DNA of 64,000 nucleotides from Devosia sediminis (GCF_016411825.1 NZ_JAEKMH010000001.1:186001-250000); one strand, 5' to 3'. Numbered from the stretch's first letter, positions 36,609-45,337 are shown. The notes: generated by a model from the letters alone, not told the origin. Translations and numbers: made by a program.

Positions 36609-37240
36609 GCATTGCCAGTCCGGCCAAGCAGGCCCTCAATGCCATGCATGGCGCGCTGATCTTCGGGCGGCGCGTCGAAGCCCTGGCCGATGCGCTGGCT
36701 GCCTCTATTCTCCCCGGCCCCGGGCGGGTACTGGACCTTGGCTGCGGCGACGGGCAGGTGGCGGTGGCGCTGATGGCGCGACGCCCGGAACTCCGGATCG
36801 AAGGCGTGGACGTTTTGGTGCGGCCGGTGAGGCATATTCCGGTAACGCCATATGACGGCGCGACGCTGCCGTTTGCAGATGGCAGTTTCGACCATGTGAC
36901 CATCGTCGACGTGCTCCACCATACCGACGACCCGGCTGCGGTGTTGCGAGAGGCCGCGCGGGTGGCGGGCCAGAGCGTCGTCGTCAAGGACCACCTGCGC
37001 GAAGGCATGCTGGCGGGACCGGCGTTGCGGGTGATGGACTGGGTGGGCAATCGGGGCCACGACGTGCGCCTGCCCTATAATTATCTCGATGCGGGGCAAT
37101 GGCGGGATGCCTTTGCCGCGGCCGGCGTCAGGGAAGAGGCGCGCGACGAAAAGCTGGGGCTTTATCCCGCGCCGCTGAGCTGGCTGTTCGAGCGGCGGCT
37201 GCACTTTGTGAGCAGATTGCGACCCACCGCGCGCATGTGA
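36605..37240 (+). CDS. SAM-dependent methyltransferase (Methyltransf_11 type)
   Basis: The 211-residue protein has motif I RVLDLGCGDGQVAVALM (about 41-57), acidic IEGVDVLVRP and post I FDHVTIVDVLHHTDDP, followed by SVVVKDHLREGML. The ATGA overlap with the GtrA gene implies translational coupling, so it may methylate a surface glycan or its lipid precursor. The substrate is unknown. Confidence 0.85.
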   Translation: MSIASPAKQALNAMHGALIFGRRVEALADALAASILPGPGRVLDLGCGDGQVAVALMARRPELRIEGVDVLVRPVRHIPVTPYDGATLPFADGSFDHVTIVDVLHHTDDPAAVLREAARVAGQSVVVKDHLREGMLAGPALRVMDWVGNRGHDVRLPYNYLDAGQWRDAFAAAGVREEARDEKLGLYPAPLSWLFERRLHFVSRLRPTARM

Positions 37241-37302
37241 CGGCTTTCAATACCGGCTCACTCCGGTATTCTCCGCGCCGTTTGATTTGCGGGGTAACGC
37301 TT

Positions 37303-37953
37303 ATGCGCAGTGCTTTGATCGTCTATGGCGGCTGGGAAGGTCACGACCCGGAGGAATGCGCCACCATCTATCGCCGGTGGCTGCATGAGGATGGCTATTC
37401 GGTCCGCACCGCTACCGAGACCAGCGCCTTTGCCGACCCTTCTATCGCCGACCTGTCGCTGATCGTGCCGATCTTCACGATGAGCAAGATCGCCAAGGAA
37501 GAGGTGGAAAACCTGACCAAGGCGGTCCAGAGCGGCGTGGGCCTGGCAGGCCATCACGGCGGCATGAGCGACGCGTTCCGCGACGCCGTGGATTACCAGT
37601 TCATGGTGGGCGGGCAGTGGGTGGCCCATCCGGGCAATATCATCGACTATACGGTGGATATCACAAAGCCGGATGACCCGATCATGGCGGGCTTGCCGGC
37701 CAATTTTCCCTATAAGTCCGAGCAGTATTATATGCATGTCGACCCCTCCAACGAGGTGCTGGCGACGACAACCTTTACCGGCGAGCATGCCTCTTGGATC
37801 GACGGCGTGGTGATGCCAGTGGTGTGGAAGCGCCGCCACGGCCAGGGCAAGGTGTTCCACATGACGCTGGGCCACCAGGCCAAGGAATTCGAGAATTCCA
37901 ACATGGCGACGATCATGCGCCGGGGCATGGACTGGGCGGCGCGGGACGAGTAG
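37303..37953 (+). CDS. ThuA-domain protein, second paralogue in the window
   Basis: The 216-residue protein begins MRSALIVYGGWEGHDPEECA and has the ThuA-like amidotransferase fold: DLSLIVPIFTMSKIAKEEVE, GVGLAGHHGGMSDAFRD, YQFMVGGQWVAHPGN, VVMPVVWKRRHGQGKVFHMT and LGHQAKEFENSNM. It is shorter than ThuA and only distantly similar. Members of this ThuA subgroup commonly accompany sugar dehydrogenases, but none is adjacent here. No ribosome site is obvious. It probably acts on a keto-sugar or related glycoside. Confidence 0.82.
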   Translation: MRSALIVYGGWEGHDPEECATIYRRWLHEDGYSVRTATETSAFADPSIADLSLIVPIFTMSKIAKEEVENLTKAVQSGVGLAGHHGGMSDAFRDAVDYQFMVGGQWVAHPGNIIDYTVDITKPDDPIMAGLPANFPYKSEQYYMHVDPSNEVLATTTFTGEHASWIDGVVMPVVWKRRHGQGKVFHMTLGHQAKEFENSNMATIMRRGMDWAARDE

Positions 37954-37988
37954 GTCGGCCCGTCGCTGTCGACTACCCAACCACCGCG

Positions 37989-38067
37989 CCGCCCTCGGGC
38001 TCGACCCGAGGACCAGCTGAGGCAATCGCGATGTGGCGAGTGGCCCTCGGGTCAAGCCCGAGGGCGG
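37989..38067. repeat. REP-like palindrome
   Basis: Arms at 37989-38011 and 38045-38067 (23 bases, one mismatch; begins CCGCCCTCGGGCT) enclose a 33-base centre. Each arm contains its own CCTCGGG/CCCGAGG palindrome. It separates the ThuA-like gene and the convergent nrsF gene. Confidence 0.8.
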
Positions 38068-38092
38068 TACCGCGGGTGTGACGGATATAGGG

Positions 38093-38731
38093 TCACCACC
38101 TGAGCAGCACCCGCCCCAGTACTGCGCCAAGCGCTGCTGTCAGAGCAATGCCCAGTGAATACCAGACGGCCATGAACATCATGCCGTCTTCCCCGCAGAA
38201 GAAGGCATAGGTCCAAGCGCCGAAGCCGCCGGCAAGGAGACCCGCAGCAAGGCCGGCCATGGTGGCTGAACGCGGCGCCAGCGGGCGCATGGCCCAGAGA
38301 AGCGCCGCGAGCACGGGCAGGCCTGTAAGCGGGATCAACCAGGGGCAGACCATGGCAGTCTGGCCCATCAGTTCGGGCATGATCCAGTCGCTCTCCATCC
38401 ATCGCATGGTCCCAAAGCCGAGAGCGACAAGCAGGCCCAGGCCGGACAGGATGAACGGCCAGCGGATGCGGCCATCGGGGCGGCTCAGTGCCGGGACGGC
38501 GGCGAAGCCGATCAGGGCGAAGGCCAGCGTATAGACGAACTTGACCCAGAACATGCGCTCACCCATGAGGGGCACGAAGGGGCGGCCGAGCCAGAGATCG
38601 AGCACGATATAGGCATAGGGCAGCGTCACCAGTGCGCCGAGGGCCAGCGCCGTCCAGATGCGCCTTTCGAGGGCACGCGGAGGCACGGGCTCAAGATCGG
38701 CACTGAGGCGATTGATGAGCTCGTCGGTCAT
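38093..38731 (-). CDS. nrsF: NrsF/OsrA-family (DUF1109) membrane anti-sigma factor
   Basis: The 212-residue protein has a short cytoplasmic N terminus (about 1-25) and six hydrophobic helices, the DUF1109 layout. It carries two cysteines, Cys129 (MVCPW) and Cys179 (FFCGED), at almost the same positions as the redox-sensing pair I recall in Caulobacter NrsF (Cys131 and Cys181). It overlaps the upstream ECF sigma gene by ATGA, as expected for a sigma/anti-sigma pair. It should sequester the sigma factor until the cysteines are oxidised or bind metal. Confidence 0.88.
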   Translation of the reverse strand: MTDELINRLSADLEPVPPRALERRIWTALALGALVTLPYAYIVLDLWLGRPFVPLMGERMFWVKFVYTLAFALIGFAAVPALSRPDGRIRWPFILSGLGLLVALGFGTMRWMESDWIMPELMGQTAMVCPWLIPLTGLPVLAALLWAMRPLAPRSATMAGLAAGLLAGGFGAWTYAFFCGEDGMMFMAVWYSLGIALTAALGAVLGRVLLRW

Positions 38732-39279
38732 TTTCCGCCTCCGGCAAAGCGGCCCATCAGCGACTTGAGGCCGCGATGGATGGAGACCTTTGCGGCAGTC
38801 TCGGTCATGCCGTGCCGCGCGGCCGCCTCGGCAACGGAGGCGCCCTCGAGCTTGGTCTGGCGGATGAGATCGGCAGTGCGGTCGGGGACGGTGGCGAGAA
38901 CGGCCTCGACATCGCGGCGGTCGGCGGCATGGGCGCTGTCGTCGCTGGCAAAGATCGGGGCGTCATCGTCGAGCGGCACAGTGGGACGAATGGCATGGCG
39001 GCGGACGTGGTCCACGAATTTGTGGTGGGCAATGGCGTGCAGCCAGGCCGTGAAGGGTCGGGAGCGATCATAGGTCATGCGCCGCGAATGCACGGCGAGC
39101 AGCGTTTCCTGCACGAGGTCCTCCGCGTGCGAGACATGGGCGGCGCTGAGACGCCGGGCAAACCAGGGGCGCAGATAGCGCGTGAGATCGGCTAGCAACA
39201 CCCGATAGGCGGCAGCGTCGCCATCGAGCGATGCGAGCATCAGCCCGCGCAATCGCTGTTCGGTGCTGTCCGGCTTCAT
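38728..39279 (-). CDS. sigF: ECF sigma factor, SigF/EcfF type (ECF16)
   Basis: The 183-residue protein from ATG 39279 has sigma region 2 (about 15-95, with HAEDLVQETLLAVHSRRMTYD and TAWLHAIAHHKFVDHVRR) and region 4 (about 120-175, with KLEGASVAEAAARHGMTETA). Pairing with a DUF1109 anti-sigma factor places it in the group of Caulobacter SigF and Bradyrhizobium EcfF, which respond to chromate/cadmium or reactive chlorine/oxygen species. A GTAACG-N16-CGTA motif lies upstream in its own promoter region. Confidence 0.88.
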   Translation of the reverse strand: MKPDSTEQRLRGLMLASLDGDAAAYRVLLADLTRYLRPWFARRLSAAHVSHAEDLVQETLLAVHSRRMTYDRSRPFTAWLHAIAHHKFVDHVRRHAIRPTVPLDDDAPIFASDDSAHAADRRDVEAVLATVPDRTADLIRQTKLEGASVAEAAARHGMTETAAKVSIHRGLKSLMGRFAGGGK

Positions 39280-39289
39280 TGCCTCTCCA

Positions 39290-39315
39290 TACGCGTCAGA
39301 GCAGAGCGACGTTAC
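39290..39315 (-). promoter_or_regulatory. SigF-type promoter for sigF-nrsF (autoregulation)
   Basis: On the minus strand GTAACG (39310-39315) precedes CGTA (39290-39293) with a 16-base spacer, ending 10 bases before the sigma ATG. It resembles the divergent motif and the SigF consensus GTAACC-N16-CGAA that I recall from Caulobacter. Confidence 0.45.
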
Positions 39316-39342
39316 ACGGCGGACACGAAAAAGCGAGCATCC

Positions 39343-39367
39343 GTAACCAGCGCCTCGGCTCAACGAA
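39343..39367 (+). promoter_or_regulatory. SigF-type promoter for the cytochrome/oxidoreductase pair
   Basis: GTAACC (39343-39348), 15-base spacer, CGAA (39364-39367), 105 bases before the cytochrome ATG. Both boxes are identical to the remembered SigF consensus; the spacer is one shorter. Confidence 0.6.
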
Positions 39368-39472
39368 TGAAGGTGTATGCCCAAGCATAACATCGACGTG
39401 ATGGCGACGATCGGCGCGATGGGCTACCGTTGCTATCAGGCAGATGGTCAATCATCCGCCGAGGGGGAAAGC

Positions 39473-40321
39473 ATGAGCGAACAACAGGGACTGCCACCGG
39501 TCAGGGGGCCGCTGGTCTATCGGCAGTCGATCTGGACGCGGCTGACGCACTGGACCTGGGCGATCTGCCTGTTTTTCCTGCTGCTGTCGGGCCTCCAGAT
39601 CTTCAATGCACATCCAGCGCTCTATATCGGCCAGCAATCGGGCTTCGAATTCGAGAATGCGGTGCTCGAGATCGGCGCGATAAACACGCCGCAGGGGCCG
39701 CGCGGGCGGACGACGATCTTCGGCCAGCAGTTCGATACGACCGGGGTGCTGGGCATGAGCGGCAGCGCCGAGCAGCCCACTTTCACCGGCTTTCCGGGTG
39801 CCGTGACCATCCCATCCTATCGCGACCTGGCGACGGGACGCGTGGTGCACTTCTTCTTCGGCTGGATTTTCGTCGCGGCGCTGTTTGTGTGGTTTCTCGC
39901 CAGCTTCATCAACGGACATCTGCGCCGCGACATCGTGCCGAAAGGCGCCGACCTCGCGGGCCTGCCGCGGGATGCGCTTGACCATGCGCGCCTGCGCCTC
40001 CATCACGGGCGGCGCTATTCGCCGCTGCAGAAGCTGAGCTATTTCACCGTCTTCTTCATTCTCTTTCCGCTGATCATCCTCACCGGCCTCACCATGAGCC
40101 CGGGCATGGATGCGGCCTGGCCGTGGCTGCTCGACGTGTTCGGCGGACGGCAGACGGCGCGGACTATCCACTTCGTGGTCATGGTGCTGCTGGTGCTGTT
40201 TTTTATCGTCCACATCATCATGGTACTGCTGGCGGGACCGCTCAACGAGCTGCGGTCGATGATAACGGGATGGTACCGCACCAGCCCCGGCACGCCGGGT
40301 GAGCAGGGAGATCGATCATGA
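39473..40321 (+). CDS. Cytochrome b561/b-type membrane subunit
   Basis: The 282-residue protein from ATG 39473 (GAGGGGGA upstream) has four main hydrophobic helices and His residues suited to bind two hemes b: IWTRLTHWTWAICL, GRVVHFFFGW, SYFTVFFI-containing region and TIHFVVMVLLVLFFIVHIIM. A long periplasmic loop lies between helices 1 and 2. It resembles the gamma subunits of formate dehydrogenase and cytochrome b561 partners of sulfite-oxidase-like enzymes. It overlaps the next gene by ATGA and should pass electrons to or from it. Confidence 0.88.
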   Translation: MSEQQGLPPVRGPLVYRQSIWTRLTHWTWAICLFFLLLSGLQIFNAHPALYIGQQSGFEFENAVLEIGAINTPQGPRGRTTIFGQQFDTTGVLGMSGSAEQPTFTGFPGAVTIPSYRDLATGRVVHFFFGWIFVAALFVWFLASFINGHLRRDIVPKGADLAGLPRDALDHARLRLHHGRRYSPLQKLSYFTVFFILFPLIILTGLTMSPGMDAAWPWLLDVFGGRQTARTIHFVVMVLLVLFFIVHIIMVLLAGPLNELRSMITGWYRTSPGTPGEQGDRS

Positions 40322-41109
40322 CCCGCTTGATCGTCAATCGCCGCAAGTTTCTCATCGGCTCGGCGGCCGTGGGCTCATCGCTGGCGCTGTCGGGCTGCAA
40401 CCAGTTCGACTTTCTGGGTCAACGCGGCAATCCCGTGCGGCAGGCGATGGAAAGCGCCAATGTCCTGACCTATCAGGCGCAACGGGCGCTGATCGGCGAC
40501 CAGGTGCTGGCGCGCGAATATTCGCAGAGCGAAATCCGCCAGGGCATGAAGCCCAATGGGTCGACCGAACCGACGACGCCGGAATACATGTTCCTGCGCG
40601 GCATGAATTTCGAGCCCTATCGGCTGACCATCAAGGGCATGGTCGATCGCGAGGTCAGCTTTTCGCTGGCCGAACTGCGCAACATGCCGGCGCGCACGCA
40701 GATCACCCGGCATGACTGCGTCGAAGGCTGGAGCTGCATCGCGAAATGGACCGGCACGCCGCTCGGGCCGGTGCTCGACCAGGCCGGGGTGAAGCCGGGG
40801 GCGCGCTATTGCGTCTACCACTGCTACGACAATATCCAGCGCACGCTGAGCGGGGACATCCTCTACTATACCAGTTCTGACCTGGTGGACGCCTACCATC
40901 CGCAGTCCATCCTGTCCTACGGCCTCAATGATCAGGTGCTGCCGGTCAGCAATGGCGCGCCCCTGCGTCTGAGGATCGAGCGGGCGCTGGGCTACAAGCA
41001 GCCCAAATATCTGCACACGATCGAACTGGTGGATGACCTCAAGCCGTTCGGCATGGGCAAGGGCGGCTATTGGGAGGACAATGGATACGACTGGTACGGT
41101 GGGATCTGA
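40318..41109 (+). CDS. Molybdopterin-dependent oxidoreductase, sulfite-oxidase fold
   Basis: The 263-residue protein has an N-terminal NRRKFLIGSAAVGSSLALSGC: a twin-arginine-type leader with a lipobox-like end (Cys27), so it may be exported folded and lipid-anchored. The Mo-cofactor domain follows, with the Cys ligand in RHDCVEGWSCIAKWTGTPLG (Cys134) and FDYYT-like and PLRLRIERALGYKQPKY blocks. It belongs with the MsrP/YedY-related family without the C-terminal dimerisation domain. With the cytochrome b subunit it probably repairs or reduces oxidised substrates outside the membrane. Confidence 0.88.
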   Translation: MTRLIVNRRKFLIGSAAVGSSLALSGCNQFDFLGQRGNPVRQAMESANVLTYQAQRALIGDQVLAREYSQSEIRQGMKPNGSTEPTTPEYMFLRGMNFEPYRLTIKGMVDREVSFSLAELRNMPARTQITRHDCVEGWSCIAKWTGTPLGPVLDQAGVKPGARYCVYHCYDNIQRTLSGDILYYTSSDLVDAYHPQSILSYGLNDQVLPVSNGAPLRLRIERALGYKQPKYLHTIELVDDLKPFGMGKGGYWEDNGYDWYGGI

Positions 41110-41436
41110 CGCGGTGGGCGCTTGTGTCCAAGGGTGAGGGTGTCCTGGGGCCGTCGCGGGCATCAGCCATGCGCGGGACAAACTTGCCTTTTCCAGCAAC
41201 TTCCCCCATATGTGCGAAGCGTCGCGGCCAGAGGGCCGACGATGGACTTCCCTTCTTACTCAAGCGGTGAGCGGCGAAGTCAGCCCGGATACCAGAATTG
41301 CCAGAGAGGCGATCGGTCCGGGTTTGAGCCAGCACCCGCGCGATAAATCCCTATCGCCCGATTGCATTTATTGACACGCGCCACCCGCGTTCGGGCCGGC
41401 GCCTGCGCGGTTTCGCGCAACAGGAAAGACAACAGT
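41110..41436 (+). other. Upstream region of the DEAD-box helicase, no gene seen
   Basis: No credible frame is present. A small palindrome GCGATA-AATCCC-TATCGC lies at 41340-41357 and TTGACA at 41371 without a matching -10. A long 5' leader would be typical of cold-regulated RNA helicase genes, but nothing here proves one. Confidence 0.4.
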
Positions 41437-42903
41437 TTGTCCGATTTCATTTCGCTCGGCCTGCCGACCACCATCACCGACAGCCTGACCGCCGGCGGCT
41501 TTACCGAGCCCACCAAGATCCAGACCCAGGCGATCCCGAAGCTCCTCGAGGGCCGGGACATGCTGGGCATTGCCCAGACCGGCTCTGGCAAGACGGCGGC
41601 CTTCGGCCTGCCGATCCTGGCTGGCCTGCTTACCCTGACCGGGCGTCCGCGTCCGATGACGACGCGCGCGCTGATCCTGGCACCGACGCGTGAACTGGCC
41701 GTGCAGATCGAAGAGAACCTGCGCAAGTTCGCCGGCTCCAAGATGAGGCTCGATACCGTTCTCGTATTGGGGGGCGTGTCGCGCTACCACCAGGTGCAGA
41801 AGATCGCCAAGGGCGTCGATGTTGTCGTCGCCACCCCCGGCCGCCTCAAGGACCTGCTCGACGACAACAAGATCCGCCTCAATGAAACCCGCTGGCTGGT
41901 GCTGGACGAGGCCGACCGCATGCTCGACATGGGCTTCATCGCCCCGGTGCGCGCCATCGCCAAGGCGATCGGCTTGAAGCGCCAGACCATGCTGTTCTCG
42001 GCCACCATGGCCGCGGAAGTGGAAGACCTCGCCAAGACGCTGCTCAAGGAGCCGATCAAGGTCGAGGCGGCTCCGCAGGGCTCCACCGTGGTCAAGATCG
42101 ACCAGCGCGTGATCATGTCGGGCTCGAAGGCCAAGCGTGGCGTGCTCAACGACCTGCTGGCCGACGAGAAGGAAGGCATGGAGCGCGTGATCATTTTCTC
42201 GCGCACCAAGCATGGCGCCGATCGCGTGGCCAAGAACCTCGCCATCGACGGGCACGAGGCTGCGGCGATCCATGGCAACAAGAGCCAGAATGCCCGGCAG
42301 GCGGCGCTCAAGGGCTTTGCCAATGGCTCGGTGCGCATTCTCGTCGCCACCGACATCGCGGCGCGCGGCATCGACGTGCAGGGCATCACCCACGTGGTGA
42401 ACTATGAACTGCCCGACGACCCGGAAAACTATGTGCACCGCATCGGCCGCACCGGCCGCAACGGCGCCTCGGGCATTGCCATCACGCTGTGTGACGGCAC
42501 GGAAAAGAGCAAGCTGCGCGACGTGGAACGGCTGATCCGCCGCACGCTGCCGGTTTCGGGTGACGTCAACCTTGTCGAGGAAGCACCCGCCCCGCGCCAG
42601 CCGCGCAACAATGCCGGTGCCCCGGCGGGTGCGCGCACGGCCCGCAATCCCAAGGCCAACAGCCAGCGCAAGTTCAACACGCCCCGCCCCGGCGGCGAGC
42701 GGACGCGTGGTGGCGCGCCGCACCAGCCTGCCGACGGCGAACGCCACGGCAATGCCGGTGGCAATGGCCAGGTCAAGCATGTGCGGCGCGACCCAGAGAC
42801 CGGCAAGGTCATCGGCGCCAAGCCGGCCAAGTCGGGCAAGCCGCGCTGGAACAAGGGCCAGCGCGACGCCGGCCGCGCCAAACGCGCATCGGCCAACGCG
42901 TGA
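41437..42903 (+). CDS. DEAD-box ATP-dependent RNA helicase (RhlE-like)
   Basis: From TTG 41437, preceded by AGGAAAG at good spacing, the protein is 488 residues. All helicase motifs are present: Q motif (GFTEPTKIQTQAIP), I AQTGSGKT, Ia PTRELA, II VLDEAD, III SAT, IV VIIFSRTKHGA, V ATDIAARGIDV and VI HRIGRTGR. The C-terminal 110 residues are a basic, disordered Arg/Gly/Asn/Pro-rich tail typical of RhlE RNA-binding extensions. No ATG start exists near the Q motif. Likely acts in ribosome assembly or mRNA decay. Confidence 0.92.
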   Translation: MSDFISLGLPTTITDSLTAGGFTEPTKIQTQAIPKLLEGRDMLGIAQTGSGKTAAFGLPILAGLLTLTGRPRPMTTRALILAPTRELAVQIEENLRKFAGSKMRLDTVLVLGGVSRYHQVQKIAKGVDVVVATPGRLKDLLDDNKIRLNETRWLVLDEADRMLDMGFIAPVRAIAKAIGLKRQTMLFSATMAAEVEDLAKTLLKEPIKVEAAPQGSTVVKIDQRVIMSGSKAKRGVLNDLLADEKEGMERVIIFSRTKHGADRVAKNLAIDGHEAAAIHGNKSQNARQAALKGFANGSVRILVATDIAARGIDVQGITHVVNYELPDDPENYVHRIGRTGRNGASGIAITLCDGTEKSKLRDVERLIRRTLPVSGDVNLVEEAPAPRQPRNNAGAPAGARTARNPKANSQRKFNTPRPGGERTRGGAPHQPADGERHGNAGGNGQVKHVRRDPETGKVIGAKPAKSGKPRWNKGQRDAGRAKRASANA

Positions 42904-42943
42904 GGCTTTTGCCACACGCGGACTGCGCAAATCAGGTTAGAAG

Positions 42944-42967
42944 ATGGGCGGCCTTCGGGTCGCCCAT
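42944..42967 (+). terminator. Stem-loop after the helicase gene
   Basis: ATGGGCGGCC, TTCG loop, GGTCGCCCAT forms a 10-bp stem with one G-T pair, followed by only TTG. Probably a weak terminator. It overlaps the leader of the next gene. Confidence 0.5.
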
Positions 42968-42988
42968 TTGCGTTCGAGGAGATTTCGC

Positions 42989-43882
42989 GTGACCAGCATT
43001 GCCATTGTCGGACCCGGAGCCATCGGGGGAACCGTTGCTGCCTGGCTGGCGCAGAACCCGGATTTCGACGTGTCGGTCTGCGTGCGCACGCCCATCGCCG
43101 ATCTCGTGGTGGAGACGCCGGAAGGAACGATCCGGGCGACGCCGAAGGTGCTGACCGACCCCAGTGAGGCAAGCCCGGTCGACTGGGTGCTGGTGGCGAC
43201 CAAGACCTACAGCACCGACAGCACGCGTCCCTGGATCGAGGCGCTCTGCGCCCAGGGCACGCGCGTTGCGATCATCCAGAACGGGGTCGAGCATGTGCGG
43301 CTGTTCGAGCATATCGTTCCGGCCGAGCGGCTGGTGCCCGTGATGATCAACCTGCCGGCGACCCGCCATGCGCCGGGACGGATCGAGCAGAGCCGGCATG
43401 GCGTCATCGCGGTGCCGGCCGGGCAGAATGGCGAGGATTTCGCGGCTCTGTTCGCGCATACCGAAATCGAGGCCGCCGCGCATGCGGATTTCGTATCGCA
43501 GCTCTGGATCAAGCTCTGCGGCAATTGCGCCGCCATTGTACCGGCGCTGACTCTGCGCGCCATGGGGCCGGTCTGGAGTCCGGATTTCGAGGCGATCGTC
43601 AGGGGCCTCAACGAGGAATGCGCCGCTGTGGGGCGGGCTGAGGGTGCCGAAATTCCGCAAAGTGTGGTTGACGACTTTGTCGAGCGCTCGCGCACCATGC
43701 CGGAAGGCGCGATCGCCGGGTCGCTTCACGCCGACCGGCTGGCCGGCAATCCCATGGAGATCGATGCCCGCAATGGTGTCATCGTGCGGCTGGGCGAAAA
43801 GCACGGCATTCCGACCCCGATGAACCATATGCTGGTGACCCTGTTGGGCGCTTCGGGGAGCCCCTGGGTCAAGCGCGACTAG
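42989..43882 (+). CDS. 2-dehydropantoate 2-reductase family protein
   Basis: From GTG 42989 (GAGGAGA upstream) the 297-residue protein begins MTSIAIVGPGAIGGTVAAWL, the ketopantoate reductase NADPH-binding loop, followed by DWVLVATKTYST, VAIIQNGVEH and the C-terminal helical domain with KLCGNCAAIVPALTLR (catalytic Lys) and NPMEIDARNGVIVRLGEKHGIPTP. The last block is the family hallmark. It may be PanE in pantothenate synthesis or a related ketoacid reductase; gene context does not decide. Confidence 0.88.
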   Translation: MTSIAIVGPGAIGGTVAAWLAQNPDFDVSVCVRTPIADLVVETPEGTIRATPKVLTDPSEASPVDWVLVATKTYSTDSTRPWIEALCAQGTRVAIIQNGVEHVRLFEHIVPAERLVPVMINLPATRHAPGRIEQSRHGVIAVPAGQNGEDFAALFAHTEIEAAAHADFVSQLWIKLCGNCAAIVPALTLRAMGPVWSPDFEAIVRGLNEECAAVGRAEGAEIPQSVVDDFVERSRTMPEGAIAGSLHADRLAGNPMEIDARNGVIVRLGEKHGIPTPMNHMLVTLLGASGSPWVKRD

Positions 43883-43885
43883 CCG

Positions 43886-45301
43886 TCACGCGACAGAGGC
43901 GAGATAAAGAATGTCGCGGGTGCTGCCGGCTTTGCGGGCGGTGCCCGGGGCGAGGCGCTCGATGAAATTTATGGCCCAGTCGTCGACATTGTGTTCCTCG
44001 GCGGCGTCCATCAGCGAACGCCAGCGTTGCTTGCGCTCCTCGAGCGGCATGTCGAGGGCGATGCGCAGCGCTTCGGCGGTCTCGTCGGTGTCAAATGGGT
44101 TGACCAGCAGTGCATCGTGGAAAATCTCGGCGGCCCCGGCGAAGCGGGACAGAACCAGCACGCCGGGATTGGCCGGATCCTGTGCGCCGATGAATTCGTG
44201 CGCGACCAGGTTCATGCCATCGCGCAGGGGGGTCACCAGCGCCACGCGCGCCAACCGGTAGAGTCCCGCCAGGCTCGGCTGCCCATAGGCGCGCTTCACA
44301 TAGGTCAGGGGCTGCCAGTCGGGCTCGGCAAATCGGCCCATGACATGGCCGCACATGGCGTCCAGCGTGTCGCTGGTTTCCTGATATTCCTTGATGGTGT
44401 CGCGCGAAGGCGGCGCGACCTGCAGCAGGTGCACGTTGCGGCGGAGGCGCGCATTGTTAGCCAGAAGCTTCTCATAGGCTTCGACGCGCTGGGGCAGGCC
44501 CTTGGAATAATCCAGGCGATCGACGCCCAGGATCAGGCACTGATCCCCCAGGGCGCGTTTCATGCGATGCACCATCTTGGTGGCGGCGGGGCTGGCGGCG
44601 AGCCTGGCGAAGGCGGCCGGATCCGAACCGATGGGGAAGGCATCGATCTCGGTGCGGCTGAAGTCGATTGGCTGGGCTTGATGGCCGCCAAAGGTGGAAG
44701 GCGCCTGATGCTCGGCGAATTCGGTAAAGGCGGCGACGTCGCGCTTGGCCTGCATGCCGACAAGGTCGTAGCGGGCGAGGTCGCGCATCAGCTCCTCGTG
44801 GTGGGGGATGGCATAGAGCGCGTCGGCGGTGGGGAAGGGGATGTGGAGGTAGAACCCGATCCGGTTGCGGGCGCCGAGCTGCCGCAGTTCGGAGGCCAGG
44901 GGGATCAGATGATAATCGTGCACCCAGACGATATCGTCTGGCTTGAGCAGGGGCATCAGCGCCCGCGCGAACTGCTGGTTGACCCGGCGATAGCCCTCGT
45001 ACCAGTGGCTTTCGATGGTCGCGAGGTCGAGCCGCAGATGGAAGCTTGGCCAGAGGATGGAATTGGAGAAGCCGGCATAATAGGCATGGTGATCTTCGCG
45101 GGCGAGGTCGAGCTGGGCGACCTGCAGGCCGTCGATGTCCTCCATGCGCGCTTCGTTACCGGGCTGGTCCACCAGCTTGCCCGACCAGCCGAACCAGAAG
45201 CCATCGCGCTCGCTCAGTACCTTGCGCAGGGCCACGGCAAGTCCGCCAGCGGCGGGGCCCTTGCCAGGAGTGCGGTTCGATACGATGACGATTCGGCTCA
45301 T
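43886..45301 (-). CDS. otsA: Alpha,alpha-trehalose-phosphate synthase
   Basis: The 471-residue GT20 glycosyltransferase has the family blocks GGLAVALRKVL (N-terminal glucose-6-phosphate loop), WPSFHLR, VWVHDYHLIPLASELRQ, GFYLHIPFP, GVDRLDYSKGLPQRVEAYEKLL and TPLRDGMNLVAHEFIGAQ near the C terminus. It makes trehalose-6-phosphate from UDP-glucose and glucose-6-phosphate. It lies 62 bases downstream of otsB, a reversed order relative to E. coli function but a common Hyphomicrobiales arrangement. The stop nearly touches the convergent reductase gene. Confidence 0.95.
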   Translation of the reverse strand: MSRIVIVSNRTPGKGPAAGGLAVALRKVLSERDGFWFGWSGKLVDQPGNEARMEDIDGLQVAQLDLAREDHHAYYAGFSNSILWPSFHLRLDLATIESHWYEGYRRVNQQFARALMPLLKPDDIVWVHDYHLIPLASELRQLGARNRIGFYLHIPFPTADALYAIPHHEELMRDLARYDLVGMQAKRDVAAFTEFAEHQAPSTFGGHQAQPIDFSRTEIDAFPIGSDPAAFARLAASPAATKMVHRMKRALGDQCLILGVDRLDYSKGLPQRVEAYEKLLANNARLRRNVHLLQVAPPSRDTIKEYQETSDTLDAMCGHVMGRFAEPDWQPLTYVKRAYGQPSLAGLYRLARVALVTPLRDGMNLVAHEFIGAQDPANPGVLVLSRFAGAAEIFHDALLVNPFDTDETAEALRIALDMPLEERKQRWRSLMDAAEEHNVDDWAINFIERLAPGTARKAGSTRDILYLASVA

Positions 45302-45337
45302 GAGGCTGTGGTCTTTCTTTGTGGATTGGACATGGAA

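Noticed and set aside
41310..41360. Possible tRNA-like fold (GGTTTGAGCC next to a GCGATA/TATCGC stem).
   Set aside because: No TTC-stem GTTCRA box, no 7-bp acceptor stem and no CCA-side discriminator at the right distance.
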